From assembly GCA_902826685.1 (NCBI GenBank), contig CADEFT010000038.1, positions 1 to 64,000 on the forward strand: a stretch of 64,000 nt of DNA, written 5' to 3'. Numbering within the stretch: position 1 is the stretch's first letter; the number at the start of each line of letters is the position of its first letter. The notes below the pieces were generated by a model. The model did no database searches. It was given only the letters and a program-made list of their open reading frames with translations, and was not told where the DNA came from. Both the position numbers and the translations under genes were made by a program. The DNA comes from an uncultured Acidobacteriota bacterium (GTDB lineage: Bacteria > Acidobacteriota > Terriglobia > Bryobacterales > Bryobacteraceae). Of the stretch, positions 48,113 to 56,670 are shown in pieces.

Positions 48113-49720
48113 ATGGCCGCCCGCTGGTTCCTGCTTTTTGCTTTCCTTACCGCCACCGCCGCCGCGCAGGCGCCGCCAAAGCTGCGCGTCCTGCTCGATA
48201 CGGATGCCTTCAACGAGATCGACGATCAATTCTTCATCGCCTACTCGTTCTTTGAGAGGCGGCTGGAGATTGAGGGCGTGACGGCGGCGCATTACCGCTG
48301 GGAGCAGGGCTCGGTGGACGAGTCTTACCACGAGATTTTCCGCGTGCTGGGCCTGATGGGCGTCAAACCCAAAATCCCCATCGTGCGCGGCGCCGACAAG
48401 GGCATGGCCGATGAGAAGACGCCGCTGGCCTCGCCGGCGACCGATCTGATCGCCAGGCTGGCGATGAAGGCCGACGCACGCCCGCTGTACATTCTGGCCG
48501 TGGGCGCGTTGACCAATGTCGCTTCGGCGCTGCTGCTGCATCCGGAAATCAAGCCGAAGGTGCGCGTCATTTGGCTTGGCGGCTTCCCGCCGGATGGGCG
48601 TATCGTCGAGTTCAACGCCGCCAACGACCGGGCGGCGGTGAAGATGGTCTTCGAATCGGGCGTGGATCTGACGGTTGTGCCCACCGAAACATGCGCGAAG
48701 TTTCTCACACTGCCGATCGAGGAAGCGCGCGCGCGGCTCCGTCACACCAACCTGCTCGGCCAGTATCTGCTCGGCCTGGTGCGCGACTACGGCGACCGCA
48801 ACAAGGTGATCTGGGATATCTCGGTAACGGCTTACGCGTTGCAGGTGGCCGGCGCCACTCCGTTCTTTGCGGTCGAAACGGAACTGGCGCCCGAGGTCGA
48901 CCTGGCGCAAGCCAGGTACATCCGCCGCCGCGGTCCGCATCGGATCAAGGTGTGCCAGAACGCCAATCGCGATGCGATTTTCGGCAGCCTGTTCCGCCAC
49001 CTGCCGCCTTCCACCGATACCGAGCCGCCCTATCCATTGCTGGCGGTGGCTACCGGCGACCTGCGCGAGGCGCGCGTTTGGTTCAGCGAACCGGTTAAGC
49101 CGGAGATGCACCTTTCGGACATTCCCGGCCGCGATGTGCAGGCGCTCGACGAGCAGACGTTTCGTGTCACTCTCTCGAAACCGGAATCGAAGATCGTGGT
49201 AAAGGCCGCCTCCGATCTGGCGGGCAACAGCCTGCTGCGGGAGCGCGACACGGTGCCTCTGTTCGGGGCGGCGCGCGCCAAGCCCGGGCTGCGGCTGAAG
49301 ATTTACAATGCGGCGCGCGGTTTGAAGGAAATGCCGGAGGCAGAAGGCGATCCGGTCTTTGAAGGGATCGCGCCGACGCTGGCCTGGCCCAGCCTCAGCC
49401 TGCCCGCCGAAATCCGGCGCGAGGCAACCGCGTCGCTGGCCGTGGCCGAGGGCTTCGTCTACCTGCCCATCGACCACCGCTATGAGTTCGATCTGGTGGC
49501 GCACCGGCTGGCGCGCGTGTATCTGGACGGCCGGCTATTGCTCGATCAGGGCATCGACGGAGACCGCCGGGCGAGACGCACCACGTTCCGCAAGGCCGGG
49601 CTCTATCCGATCCGCGTGGAACAGTACATCGAGCCCGGCCGGTTCGATTTGACGCTGCAATGGAATCTGCCCTTTCACGAGATGAGCCTGATTCCAGATG
49701 CCGCGCTGTTACATCACTGA
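48113..49720 (+). CDS. Secreted inosine/uridine-type nucleoside hydrolase with C-terminal PA14-like domain
   Basis: 535 aa. Signal peptide MAARWFLLFAFLTATAAAQ. The nucleoside-hydrolase fold (about 22-330) begins with the calcium-binding motif in LLDTDAFNEIDDQF, and has LYILAVGALTNVASALLLHP and RVIWLGGFP. Residues 335-395 form a beta domain. Residues 395-535 resemble a PA14/carbohydrate-binding module (YLPIDHRYEFDLVA, RVYLDGRLLLDQG, KAGLYPIRVEQY). Expected to hydrolyse an N-ribosyl or similar glycosidic bond outside the cytoplasm. It converges on the di-heme protein with one base between stop codons. Confidence 0.85.
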   Translation: MAARWFLLFAFLTATAAAQAPPKLRVLLDTDAFNEIDDQFFIAYSFFERRLEIEGVTAAHYRWEQGSVDESYHEIFRVLGLMGVKPKIPIVRGADKGMADEKTPLASPATDLIARLAMKADARPLYILAVGALTNVASALLLHPEIKPKVRVIWLGGFPPDGRIVEFNAANDRAAVKMVFESGVDLTVVPTETCAKFLTLPIEEARARLRHTNLLGQYLLGLVRDYGDRNKVIWDISVTAYALQVAGATPFFAVETELAPEVDLAQARYIRRRGPHRIKVCQNANRDAIFGSLFRHLPPSTDTEPPYPLLAVATGDLREARVWFSEPVKPEMHLSDIPGRDVQALDEQTFRVTLSKPESKIVVKAASDLAGNSLLRERDTVPLFGAARAKPGLRLKIYNAARGLKEMPEAEGDPVFEGIAPTLAWPSLSLPAEIRREATASLAVAEGFVYLPIDHRYEFDLVAHRLARVYLDGRLLLDQGIDGDRRARRTTFRKAGLYPIRVEQYIEPGRFDLTLQWNLPFHEMSLIPDAALLHH

Positions 49721-49721
49721 C

Positions 49722-50915
49722 TTACAGCGAATTTAGAAACGCCAGCAGGGCCTGGCGTTCCGGAGGAGTAAGCCGGTCGAAACGCTCGCGGACCAGGCGC
49801 GCTTCTCCACCGTGCTGGCGGATCGCATCGGGCACCGAGAGCGCGCTGCCATCGTGCAGCAGGAGGCGGCGGAACCGCAAACCCCAAAGCGGCGCCGTAC
49901 GAATTTCGTCCGGAGCCGCCGCGGCTTGCGCGATACCGTCTCCCGTGCCGATGTCGTGCAGCAGGAAATCGGAGAACGCGGGCACGAGGCGATTGGCCAG
50001 TCCGGGCGCGGCCGTGGTCCCGGTGGCAAGCGCCGGTACGTGGCAGGCCGCGCAGCCGGTGGAGGTGAACAGCGCCTCGCCCTGCCGCGATACGCCGGCG
50101 TCGAGCGGCGCCCGCGCCACCGGCGCCAGAAACCGCATGAAGTTGGTGAACAGATCGATGGCGCGCAGACCGGTGATGGGATCGGGCCTGTCTTCGGGAT
50201 CGGGCACCGTGTCGCAGACGGCGAGTTGCTGGGGCGTCAATCCCGCCGCCACCTCGGAGCGGAAGATCGCGTTGGTGATGCCCATCTCGTTGACGTAGGC
50301 GTCGGCGGAAAAGCTGAGCAGCGTGGCGTGTTGCGCCTTCCAGCCGAAGCGTCCCACGCGCCGCATGCCGGTGGCGGGATCGATCAGCCAGGCGGCGCGG
50401 CCGGAAATGCCGTCGCGGCGCGGCGACGTTTCAAGCGCCGCGATCGCCGCGTCGGGTATCGCCTCCACCAGGCCCGCCCCGAACAACGGGGTCGGCAGGC
50501 GATGCGCCATGACGTTGGCGTTGGCCGGCACAGCGGGCTGGCAGCGGTGATCGGGAATGGAAAACAGGTGCACCAGACTGCCGCCGGGGGGCGCGAGGAA
50601 CTGATTGTTGTTGAGCGTGCCGGCGCGGAGTTCCTTCACATTTCCCACGCCGCCAACGGCCGGCAGGTTGTGGCAGGTGGAACAGCCGGATCCATTGAAC
50701 GCCGGGCCAAGGCCGTCGGCCACTTCCTCCATTTCTTCGAAGTCTTCCTTACCGGCGAGAAACTGCTGCAACTGTTGAGCGGTAAGCCCCGGGATCGGCT
50801 GCCCGGGCGTGGTGGCGGGTATCGCCGTTGGAATCTGAGGTTGTGGGATCGTCTGTGCGGCCACGAAGCAGACACAGGCGAAAGCCGCGAAAGCACACGT
50901 ATAGTGTGGGCGCAT
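49722..50915 (-). CDS. Di-heme oxidoreductase (DHOR/DUF1111), secreted
   Basis: 397 aa from ATG 50915, with a signal peptide (YTCAFAAFACVCFVAAQ). Two cytochrome-c heme sites: CSTCHNLP near residue 81 and CAACHVPA near residue 295. The overall layout (FEEMEEVADGLGPAFNGSGCSTCH, FGAGLVEAIPDAAI, GRFGWKAQHATLLSF, FSDFLLHDIGTG) matches the thiol-oxidoreductase-like DHOR family. Likely a periplasmic electron-transfer protein. Minus strand, 126 bp downstream of the subtilase gene. Confidence 0.88.
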   Translation of the reverse strand: MRPHYTCAFAAFACVCFVAAQTIPQPQIPTAIPATTPGQPIPGLTAQQLQQFLAGKEDFEEMEEVADGLGPAFNGSGCSTCHNLPAVGGVGNVKELRAGTLNNNQFLAPPGGSLVHLFSIPDHRCQPAVPANANVMAHRLPTPLFGAGLVEAIPDAAIAALETSPRRDGISGRAAWLIDPATGMRRVGRFGWKAQHATLLSFSADAYVNEMGITNAIFRSEVAAGLTPQQLAVCDTVPDPEDRPDPITGLRAIDLFTNFMRFLAPVARAPLDAGVSRQGEALFTSTGCAACHVPALATGTTAAPGLANRLVPAFSDFLLHDIGTGDGIAQAAAAPDEIRTAPLWGLRFRRLLLHDGSALSVPDAIRQHGGEARLVRERFDRLTPPERQALLAFLNSL

Positions 50916-51041
50916 GCGAGCCTCCGAATGACGTTGAAATGAGACCGGCGGCCGCGGGGATGGTTGGGGAGCCAAAACCGCCGGTACTGACTATTCAACG
51001 ATAAAGTAAGTTCGAAGGCCGTCAAGTAAAATTTCTTTTAG

Positions 51042-53336
51042 TTATTTCTCCCCTGAGATACGCACTTCGCGCTCGATTCCCGCGGAAGTAATGCGAAATA
51101 CGTTCATGCCAGCCGCCGGGCCCAGACGCAGAGTGGCCAGATAGAGGCCGGGATACTCGGCTCCCAGCCGCTGCAGGTTGGCGACCTCGCCGCCCCCGGA
51201 GACCGGAACGACCTCGACGGGTGGAGCGAAATGGAACCCAGCGGCATCGATGACACGGAAAGCGACCTGCACCAGCGTGCCGCGGACACCGGCCGGGGGA
51301 ACGATGGCGAGCGAGATCCGATCGGCTTCCCTGGCGCGCACCGCCGCCCAGTAGGGCACGCGGGTAAGGCTGCCGGTGCTGCCTGCGATTTCGATCAGGC
51401 CCTGATACTGGCCGGGAGGGATACCCGGCCCCTCGAACTGGACATCCACTTTCCGCGACTCACCGGCGCCTAACGTGAAACTCGAAACCGCCGGCGCGGG
51501 CTTGGCGCTATCGCCGGAAAACAGCGTGAGCGTATAGCTTTCCGCGGCGGTACCGAGGTTGGTGACGTTCAGTTCGCGCACGATGGCGGAATCCCCGGCT
51601 TCGCCGAAGCTGAGTGAGAGAGGGCTCGTCACGGTGTTGCTGGAGAGCGCGCCCGGCAGGTTCAGCATGCCGGCGCCCGACTGCTGCACCGCCACCGCTT
51701 GTGCCGTGGACGGGTAGCGCGTGGCGGAGTTCACCAGGAGCGACCGGTACTGGGCGACGGTGAGGCCGGGCCGTGCGGCCTTGAGAACCGCCGCCGCGCC
51801 GGCCACCATGGGCGCGGCGAGACTGGTACCGCTCCCGATAACGTAGGGGCTGGTTTCAGGCCGGTTCGGCTGCGTGCCGAACCAGGCGGTGCCGACGTTG
51901 GTTCCGACGGCCACCAGATCGGGTTTGATGGCGAGATCGAGCGACGGACCGCGGCTTGAATAATTCGCCAGGCGGTCCGGATCGCTGGTCTCAAATTCCT
52001 TGAACGCCACCACCGCGCCGGCATCCCGGCCGGCCAGCTTCTGCCGTAACTGAAGCCCGTCGGCGCGCGAGAGGAAGACGGCCTTGATGGAAATCTGGGT
52101 GCCAACCTGCATCACGATGCGCGCCGGATCGTCGGCGTTGTTGAACACGATCGCACCCAGGGCGCCGGCGGCGGCCACCGTCTTGAGCTTGTCCTCGAAA
52201 GCGCACGAGCCGCGCTGCAGGAGCACGATCTTTCCCGCCAGAGCGCCAGGCGCAACGGCGGCGCAGGCGAGGCCGGTGGAATCGATCGGCATCAGGTCGA
52301 TCAGCCTGCCGCCGATCGGCTCGGCATCGGCGCTGTTGGACGCCGCCAGGCCGGCATAGACCAGCGACATCTCGGGCAGTTTCACCCCGGGCACCGCCGG
52401 CTCGCGGTCGCTCAGCGTGCTACCCACCGAAATGGCCCGCGGAGCGGCGCCGGTGTCGCTCACCGTCAACGGATCGGGTCCACCGTTGCCGGCCGCCGTC
52501 ACCACGATCACGCCGCGCGCCACCGCCTGGTTGATGGCCGACGTCAGAATCTCGTTATCGGAAACGGTCAGCCCGGGCGCGCCCAGGCTCATATTGATGA
52601 CGTCCATGCCGTCCTTGACGGCGTCGTCGATGGCGCGCAGGATATTGTCGCTGGTGAAGGTGCCGCTGGCTCCCTCGTTGGCCCGGTAGGCGCCGAGGAA
52701 CGCCTTGGGCGCCACGCCGCTGATGGTGTTGCCATTCTGGGCCGCGTGCCGCACCCCGGCGGCGATCATCGAAATCGCCGTCCCGTGCCCTTCCTGATCG
52801 AGCGCCGTCAAACTGTCGTAGCTGCGCGCGACGATCACTTTGTTGCCGGTCAGGGTGCGATTGGCGTCGCTCGAATATTTCGGAAATCCTTCGGGCGCCA
52901 CCAGCGACGGATCCTGAAATCCGGCGTGATGGGGATCGATGCCGGTATCGATGATGCCGATCCTGATACCGGCGCCCGCGCTCGACGGGCCGCCCGCCCG
53001 CTGCCAGGCGTCCGGGATCTTCATCACCGGCAGCGCATGATCGAGCGAAGTTCTCAGCACTTTCACGGCGTGCACCTTGCGCACGCCCGGCAGTGCCGAA
53101 AGCGCCTTGGCGTCGGTGCCTTCAACGACGATGGCATTGACCACTTCGGTGACGGTGGCGCGCACACGGACCTTGCGCGAAGCGAGGGCCGCGCGGGCAT
53201 TCTGCTGCTGCCGCAAAATCGTGGCGCGCGGCGCCGAACGGGAGGGAGATTCGGAGAGTTCGAGGATAAAGCGGCCCGGAACCGTCTGGGCTGCCAGGGA
53301 GAGTGCGGATAGCAGGCAAGCGAGAGTCAGCTTCAT
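51042..53336 (-). CDS. Subtilisin-like serine protease (S8) with PA domain
   Basis: 764 aa exported protease. Signal peptide 1-20, an I9-like propeptide (about 20-95), then the S8 domain with Asp in IGIIDTGIDPHH, His in DQEGHGTAIS and Ser in GSGTSLAAPMVAGAAAVL. The catalytic domain is interrupted by a protease-associated (PA) insertion near residues 330-420 (IVLLQRGSCAFEDK). The C-terminal 200 residues are Fn3-like beta domains (SFGEAGDSAIVRELNVTNLG). Typical of secreted scavenging proteases. Confidence 0.92.
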   Translation of the reverse strand: MKLTLACLLSALSLAAQTVPGRFILELSESPSRSAPRATILRQQQNARAALASRKVRVRATVTEVVNAIVVEGTDAKALSALPGVRKVHAVKVLRTSLDHALPVMKIPDAWQRAGGPSSAGAGIRIGIIDTGIDPHHAGFQDPSLVAPEGFPKYSSDANRTLTGNKVIVARSYDSLTALDQEGHGTAISMIAAGVRHAAQNGNTISGVAPKAFLGAYRANEGASGTFTSDNILRAIDDAVKDGMDVINMSLGAPGLTVSDNEILTSAINQAVARGVIVVTAAGNGGPDPLTVSDTGAAPRAISVGSTLSDREPAVPGVKLPEMSLVYAGLAASNSADAEPIGGRLIDLMPIDSTGLACAAVAPGALAGKIVLLQRGSCAFEDKLKTVAAAGALGAIVFNNADDPARIVMQVGTQISIKAVFLSRADGLQLRQKLAGRDAGAVVAFKEFETSDPDRLANYSSRGPSLDLAIKPDLVAVGTNVGTAWFGTQPNRPETSPYVIGSGTSLAAPMVAGAAAVLKAARPGLTVAQYRSLLVNSATRYPSTAQAVAVQQSGAGMLNLPGALSSNTVTSPLSLSFGEAGDSAIVRELNVTNLGTAAESYTLTLFSGDSAKPAPAVSSFTLGAGESRKVDVQFEGPGIPPGQYQGLIEIAGSTGSLTRVPYWAAVRAREADRISLAIVPPAGVRGTLVQVAFRVIDAAGFHFAPPVEVVPVSGGGEVANLQRLGAEYPGLYLATLRLGPAAGMNVFRITSAGIEREVRISGEK

Positions 53337-53388
53337 GATTCTTGGATGGTTACCTGGTGCTCATCGGACACAGGGACCATAACAATAG

Positions 53389-53415
53389 GGGGGGAAGCGG
53401 AAACCGCTTCCCCCC
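53389..53415 (-). terminator. Perfect 12-bp hairpin between the FecR-like and subtilase genes
   Basis: Stem GGGGGGAAGCGG (53389-53400) pairs with 53404-53415 around loop AAA. On the minus strand the stem is followed by a C then TATTGTTAT, a moderately T-rich tract, so it can end transcription of the FecR-like gene about 30 bases after its stop. Flanking weak A-T pairs may extend it. Confidence 0.7.
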
Positions 53416-53444
53416 TTTGATCGAACGCAGACGATGGAGAGGCT

Positions 53445-54452
53445 TTATTCGCTCTCGCCAGCCTTTTTGTCGTCGCCGGTCAGGGCCACCGCGGTTCCCG
53501 CGACGGTACCGGCCACTACGACACCGGCAACCACGGCGGTCGTGGTACCGATTCCCGCGGCGGCGCCGGCCGCACCCGCGGCGGCGGCACCGGCACCGGC
53601 TCCAGCGCCCGCGCCGGCCGCGCCGGCAATGGCACCGGCTTTGCCGCAATCGTCGTCGTTTTTGTCGTTCTTGTCGTGCTTGCCGTTCTTCTTCTTTTCG
53701 TCCTCGCAGCGCTTGTCGTCCTTCTTCGCCGCGCCTTCCTTGTTGTCTTCGGCATTGCGAGTGGCGTGATTGCGAACGTTGGTGGCGTAAACCACCTGCG
53801 TCGCCGGCGCCATCGCCTTGGCGGACTTATCCGTGGTTCCGGTCACTTCCACGTTCTTGCCCGCATTCCGGTCGAGCCCGCCGCCGCGCACTTCCACCGT
53901 GATGCCGGCGGTCCGATCGGTCAGCAGGTAGCGGCCCGCCTGCTTCTCGAGCGTACCGGTGAGAGTGTTGAGGTTCGAAGCCGCGCGAGGTTCCAGTTCC
54001 ACCGCGCGTCCGGCCGCGACATTGGCCAGCGTGACGCCTTCGCCATTCTTGACCAGCACCGGCCCATGGAGAGCGGCCACCAGAACGCGGCTGCCAGCCA
54101 TCGAAACCTTCGCCGATCCGCCTTCAATACGCAGGCTGCGCGCCGTGATGCTATAGTTCGAGCCCGCCGTCAGCTGGCCGGTGCCCTTCTCAAGCAGCAT
54201 GTGATCGCGGTAAACCTTGCCGCGCGTGCCGGCGTCCAGCATCACCCGAACGCCGTTGCGCAGCCGGATTTCCGAAGTTGATTTGCCGGTCTCGAGAATC
54301 GAGCCGTCAAAAAGTGTACCGTTGCCAGCGACCTTGGCGGCGTCGAGATCGAACGCCCCCTGTGCTACCGCTACCCCTATGGCAGGGGATGCGGCCGGTG
54401 CGATGGCGAGATTTGCGGTGAGCGCCAGAGCCACGAGCGTCTGGATCTTCAT
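53445..54452 (-). CDS. FecR-like exported protein with Gly/Ala-rich C-terminus
   Basis: 335 aa from ATG 54452, chosen because it gives a signal peptide (MKIQTLVALALTANLAIAPA). Residues 25-150 resemble the FecR beta fold (SEIRLRNGVRVMLDAGTRG, RVLVAALHGPVLVKNGEGV). A DUF5666-like beta barrel follows (LTGTLEKQAGRYLLTD, KNVEVTGTTDKSAKAM). Then comes a highly charged Lys/Asp stretch with two Cys (about 245-275), a Gly/Ala run containing a probable membrane helix (TTTAVVAGVVVAGTVAGTAVAL), and a short acidic end. No FecI-type sigma factor or TonB receptor is nearby. Confidence 0.72.
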   Translation of the reverse strand: MKIQTLVALALTANLAIAPAASPAIGVAVAQGAFDLDAAKVAGNGTLFDGSILETGKSTSEIRLRNGVRVMLDAGTRGKVYRDHMLLEKGTGQLTAGSNYSITARSLRIEGGSAKVSMAGSRVLVAALHGPVLVKNGEGVTLANVAAGRAVELEPRAASNLNTLTGTLEKQAGRYLLTDRTAGITVEVRGGGLDRNAGKNVEVTGTTDKSAKAMAPATQVVYATNVRNHATRNAEDNKEGAAKKDDKRCEDEKKKNGKHDKNDKNDDDCGKAGAIAGAAGAGAGAGAGAAAAGAAGAAAGIGTTTAVVAGVVVAGTVAGTAVALTGDDKKAGESE

Positions 54453-54622
54453 CGCAGGCAGATAGCTCGATATACCGTCGAGCTTGATTTCGAACGTGTG
54501 AAACAAAGGGGTAACCTCCGCCGTCGAGTCTTAACGCCCCGGCTCATTTTGGGGGCCGCTATTCCCCAAGCCGCGAGGCATTCACTTACTTCTTCGGCTA
54601 AACATTTTTTGAACTTGAGCAT

Positions 54623-54651
54623 TTGTCAAAAGTAACTTCTTGTTGCACAAT
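54623..54651 (+). promoter_or_regulatory. Promoter upstream of the gene at 54663
   Basis: TTGTCA, 17-base spacer, CACAAT, ending 11 bases before ATG 54663, in an AT-rich patch. The predicted leader is only a few bases and no Shine-Dalgarno is visible. Confidence 0.45.
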
Positions 54652-54662
54652 GTATTACAGAG

Positions 54663-55802
54663 ATGCGCGCAGCCAGGCGCCTGGCCGAACTGGGCCTTGC
54701 CGCGCTGCTTGTTTTCGCGGCGTATTGGGCCCTGCGGCTGGCGTGGGCCGACTATCAATTCCGGTCTGGAACCTCTGAAGGCGCCGCGCGCGCGGCGCAC
54801 TGGGTCCCCTTTCGCGCCGAGTATCAGGCGGCGGCCGGAAACTGGAAACGCGCCGTCGAATTAAACCCTTATTTTTCCAAGGGATGGATCCAGCTTGCGC
54901 TCGAAGCGGAAGCAGCCGGAGACCGCCGGGAGGCCGAGCGGCTGCTGCTCGAAGCGGCGCGTGTCGACAAGCTTTTCGAACCTCGCTGGGCTCTGGCAAA
55001 CTTCTACGCGCGGCAAGCGAACCAGGCCGAGTTTTGGAAATGGGCGCGGCTGGCGGCCGAGCGCAGCTATGGCGACCGTACCGGATTATTCCGGCTTAGT
55101 CAGCGTGTAACCAAGGATCCTCTGGAGATAGCCTCCAGGATTTTTCCGGCCGATCCCGTTCTGCGCCGCGAATTCGCCTCCTTTCTTGCCACCGAAGGCG
55201 CGCTCGATGGCGCCGCGGCGATCGCCCGGTCCCTGCCCCTCGAAACGGGTGACGCCTTCCGGCTCGACCTGACGGACCGGCTCATTCATGCCGGCCGCTT
55301 CGAGCAGGCCAGGGCGCTCTGGCCCGCCTCCGCCGTGGCGCTCACCAACGGCAACCTCGAAACGGCGCCCTCAAGTAAAGCCTTCGACTGGCGTTTGCAT
55401 TGGCGCTCCGGCGTCAACACCACCTGGTCGCCCGGCCGTCTGCGCATCGAGTTGAACGGGAAACAGCCGGAGGCCGTCGATCTGGTCAGTCAATATGTGT
55501 GGATCGACGAACCGGGCGTCTACCGTTTCTCTTACCGCTACCGCAGCGAGGAGATCGCCAAGGAGTCCGGCCTCTATTGGACCGTCTTCGGAGCCGAAAC
55601 GGCCGCACCGCGCAAGTCCCTGCACCACGACGGCTGGATTGGCGAGTCGCTCGAATTCCGCACAGGGAAGCCGCGCGAAATTGTGCGTCTGGAATTGCGC
55701 TACGAGCGCAGACAGGGTACGGTGCGCGCCGAAGGCATCCTATGGCTCGAGGGTCCGATGAAGCTCGAACGAGCCGCGGTTGCCGTCACTACACTAAAAT
55801 GA
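54663..55802 (+). CDS. Membrane-anchored TPR-like protein, 379 aa
   Basis: One N-terminal membrane helix (about 9-29), then helical repeats of TPR type to about residue 220 (NWKRAVELNPYFSKGWIQLALEAEAAG, EAERLLLEAARVDKLFEPRWAL). The C-terminal 140 residues are beta-rich with aromatic strands (GVNTTWSPGRLRIELNG, WIDEPGVYRFSYRYRSEE), suggesting a jelly-roll ligand-binding domain. The family is not recognised by name. It is followed 4 bp later by the esterase gene and may be the first gene of the uvrA transcript. Confidence 0.72.
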   Translation: MRAARRLAELGLAALLVFAAYWALRLAWADYQFRSGTSEGAARAAHWVPFRAEYQAAAGNWKRAVELNPYFSKGWIQLALEAEAAGDRREAERLLLEAARVDKLFEPRWALANFYARQANQAEFWKWARLAAERSYGDRTGLFRLSQRVTKDPLEIASRIFPADPVLRREFASFLATEGALDGAAAIARSLPLETGDAFRLDLTDRLIHAGRFEQARALWPASAVALTNGNLETAPSSKAFDWRLHWRSGVNTTWSPGRLRIELNGKQPEAVDLVSQYVWIDEPGVYRFSYRYRSEEIAKESGLYWTVFGAETAAPRKSLHHDGWIGESLEFRTGKPREIVRLELRYERRQGTVRAEGILWLEGPMKLERAAVAVTTLK

Positions 55803-55806
55803 CGGC

Positions 55807-56667
55807 ATGGTCCGTTTTTTCCTGCCAGCAGTCCTTGTGTGCGCGGGCTTCGCGCAACAGCAGCCCCCTGCCTACCCGCCCATGCCCGCCGGCGTGCGCC
55901 TGGAACCCAACATCGCCTACGACCGGTATCCGGAAACGAAGCTGGATGTTTTCATACCGGAAGGCGCGGCCAGTGGGAAGCGGCCTGGCGTCCTCGTAGT
56001 TCACGGCGGCGGTTGGACCGGCGGCACCAAGGAAGGCCAATGGGACAATTATGTCCGCCGCTATCTGGAGAAAGGCTTCGTTGTCGCCAACGTGGAGTAC
56101 CGGCTGGCGAAGGCGGCCACCGCTCCGGCGGCGGTGGAAGATTCGCTGAAGGCCGCCGAGTGGTTCCGCCGCAATGCCTCAAAGTACGGAGTGGATCCCA
56201 AGCGCATCGCCGTCACCGGCGGCTCGGCGGGCGGGCATCTGTCGCTGATGGTGGGCATGGCGACGAAATCGGCCAAGGCCGGCAAGCCCGCGCGCATCGC
56301 CGCCGTGGTCAATTTCTATGGCATCACCGACGTTGGCGATCAGTTGGGCGGCCCCAATATGCGGCAATACGCCGTGACCTGGGTGCCCGAAAGCGCCGAT
56401 CGCATGCTGCTGGCCAAGCGGGTTTCTCCGATGACGTATGTCAGGCGTGGCGTGCCGCCGGTGCTCACCATTCACGGCGACGCCGACCAGACGGTGCCCT
56501 ATGAGCACGGCGTGCAGTTGACCAAAGCGCTCGTGCAGGCGGGCGCGACGGCCGAAATGATCAGCGTGCCCGGCGGCCGTCATGGATTCCCCAAAGAGAA
56601 GATGGACGAATTGTATCCGCAGATCTTTACGTTTCTCGAGCGCCAGGGAGTGATCCGCAAGCAGTAG
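55807..56667 (+). CDS. Secreted alpha/beta hydrolase (HSL/BD-FAE-like esterase)
   Basis: 286 aa, signal peptide MVRFFLPAVLVCAGFAQ. Oxyanion motif HGGGWTGG (about residue 66), nucleophile Ser in VTGGSAGGHLS, Asp in TIHGDADQTVPYEHG and His in GGRHGF complete the triad. YDRYPETKLDVFIPEG is typical of the bifunctional feruloyl/acetyl xylan esterase-like group. Likely removes acetyl or aryl esters from polysaccharides outside the cell. TACACT lies 11 bases before the ATG and no Shine-Dalgarno is seen. Confidence 0.85.
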   Translation: MVRFFLPAVLVCAGFAQQQPPAYPPMPAGVRLEPNIAYDRYPETKLDVFIPEGAASGKRPGVLVVHGGGWTGGTKEGQWDNYVRRYLEKGFVVANVEYRLAKAATAPAAVEDSLKAAEWFRRNASKYGVDPKRIAVTGGSAGGHLSLMVGMATKSAKAGKPARIAAVVNFYGITDVGDQLGGPNMRQYAVTWVPESADRMLLAKRVSPMTYVRRGVPPVLTIHGDADQTVPYEHGVQLTKALVQAGATAEMISVPGGRHGFPKEKMDELYPQIFTFLERQGVIRKQ

Positions 56668-56670
56668 GCC

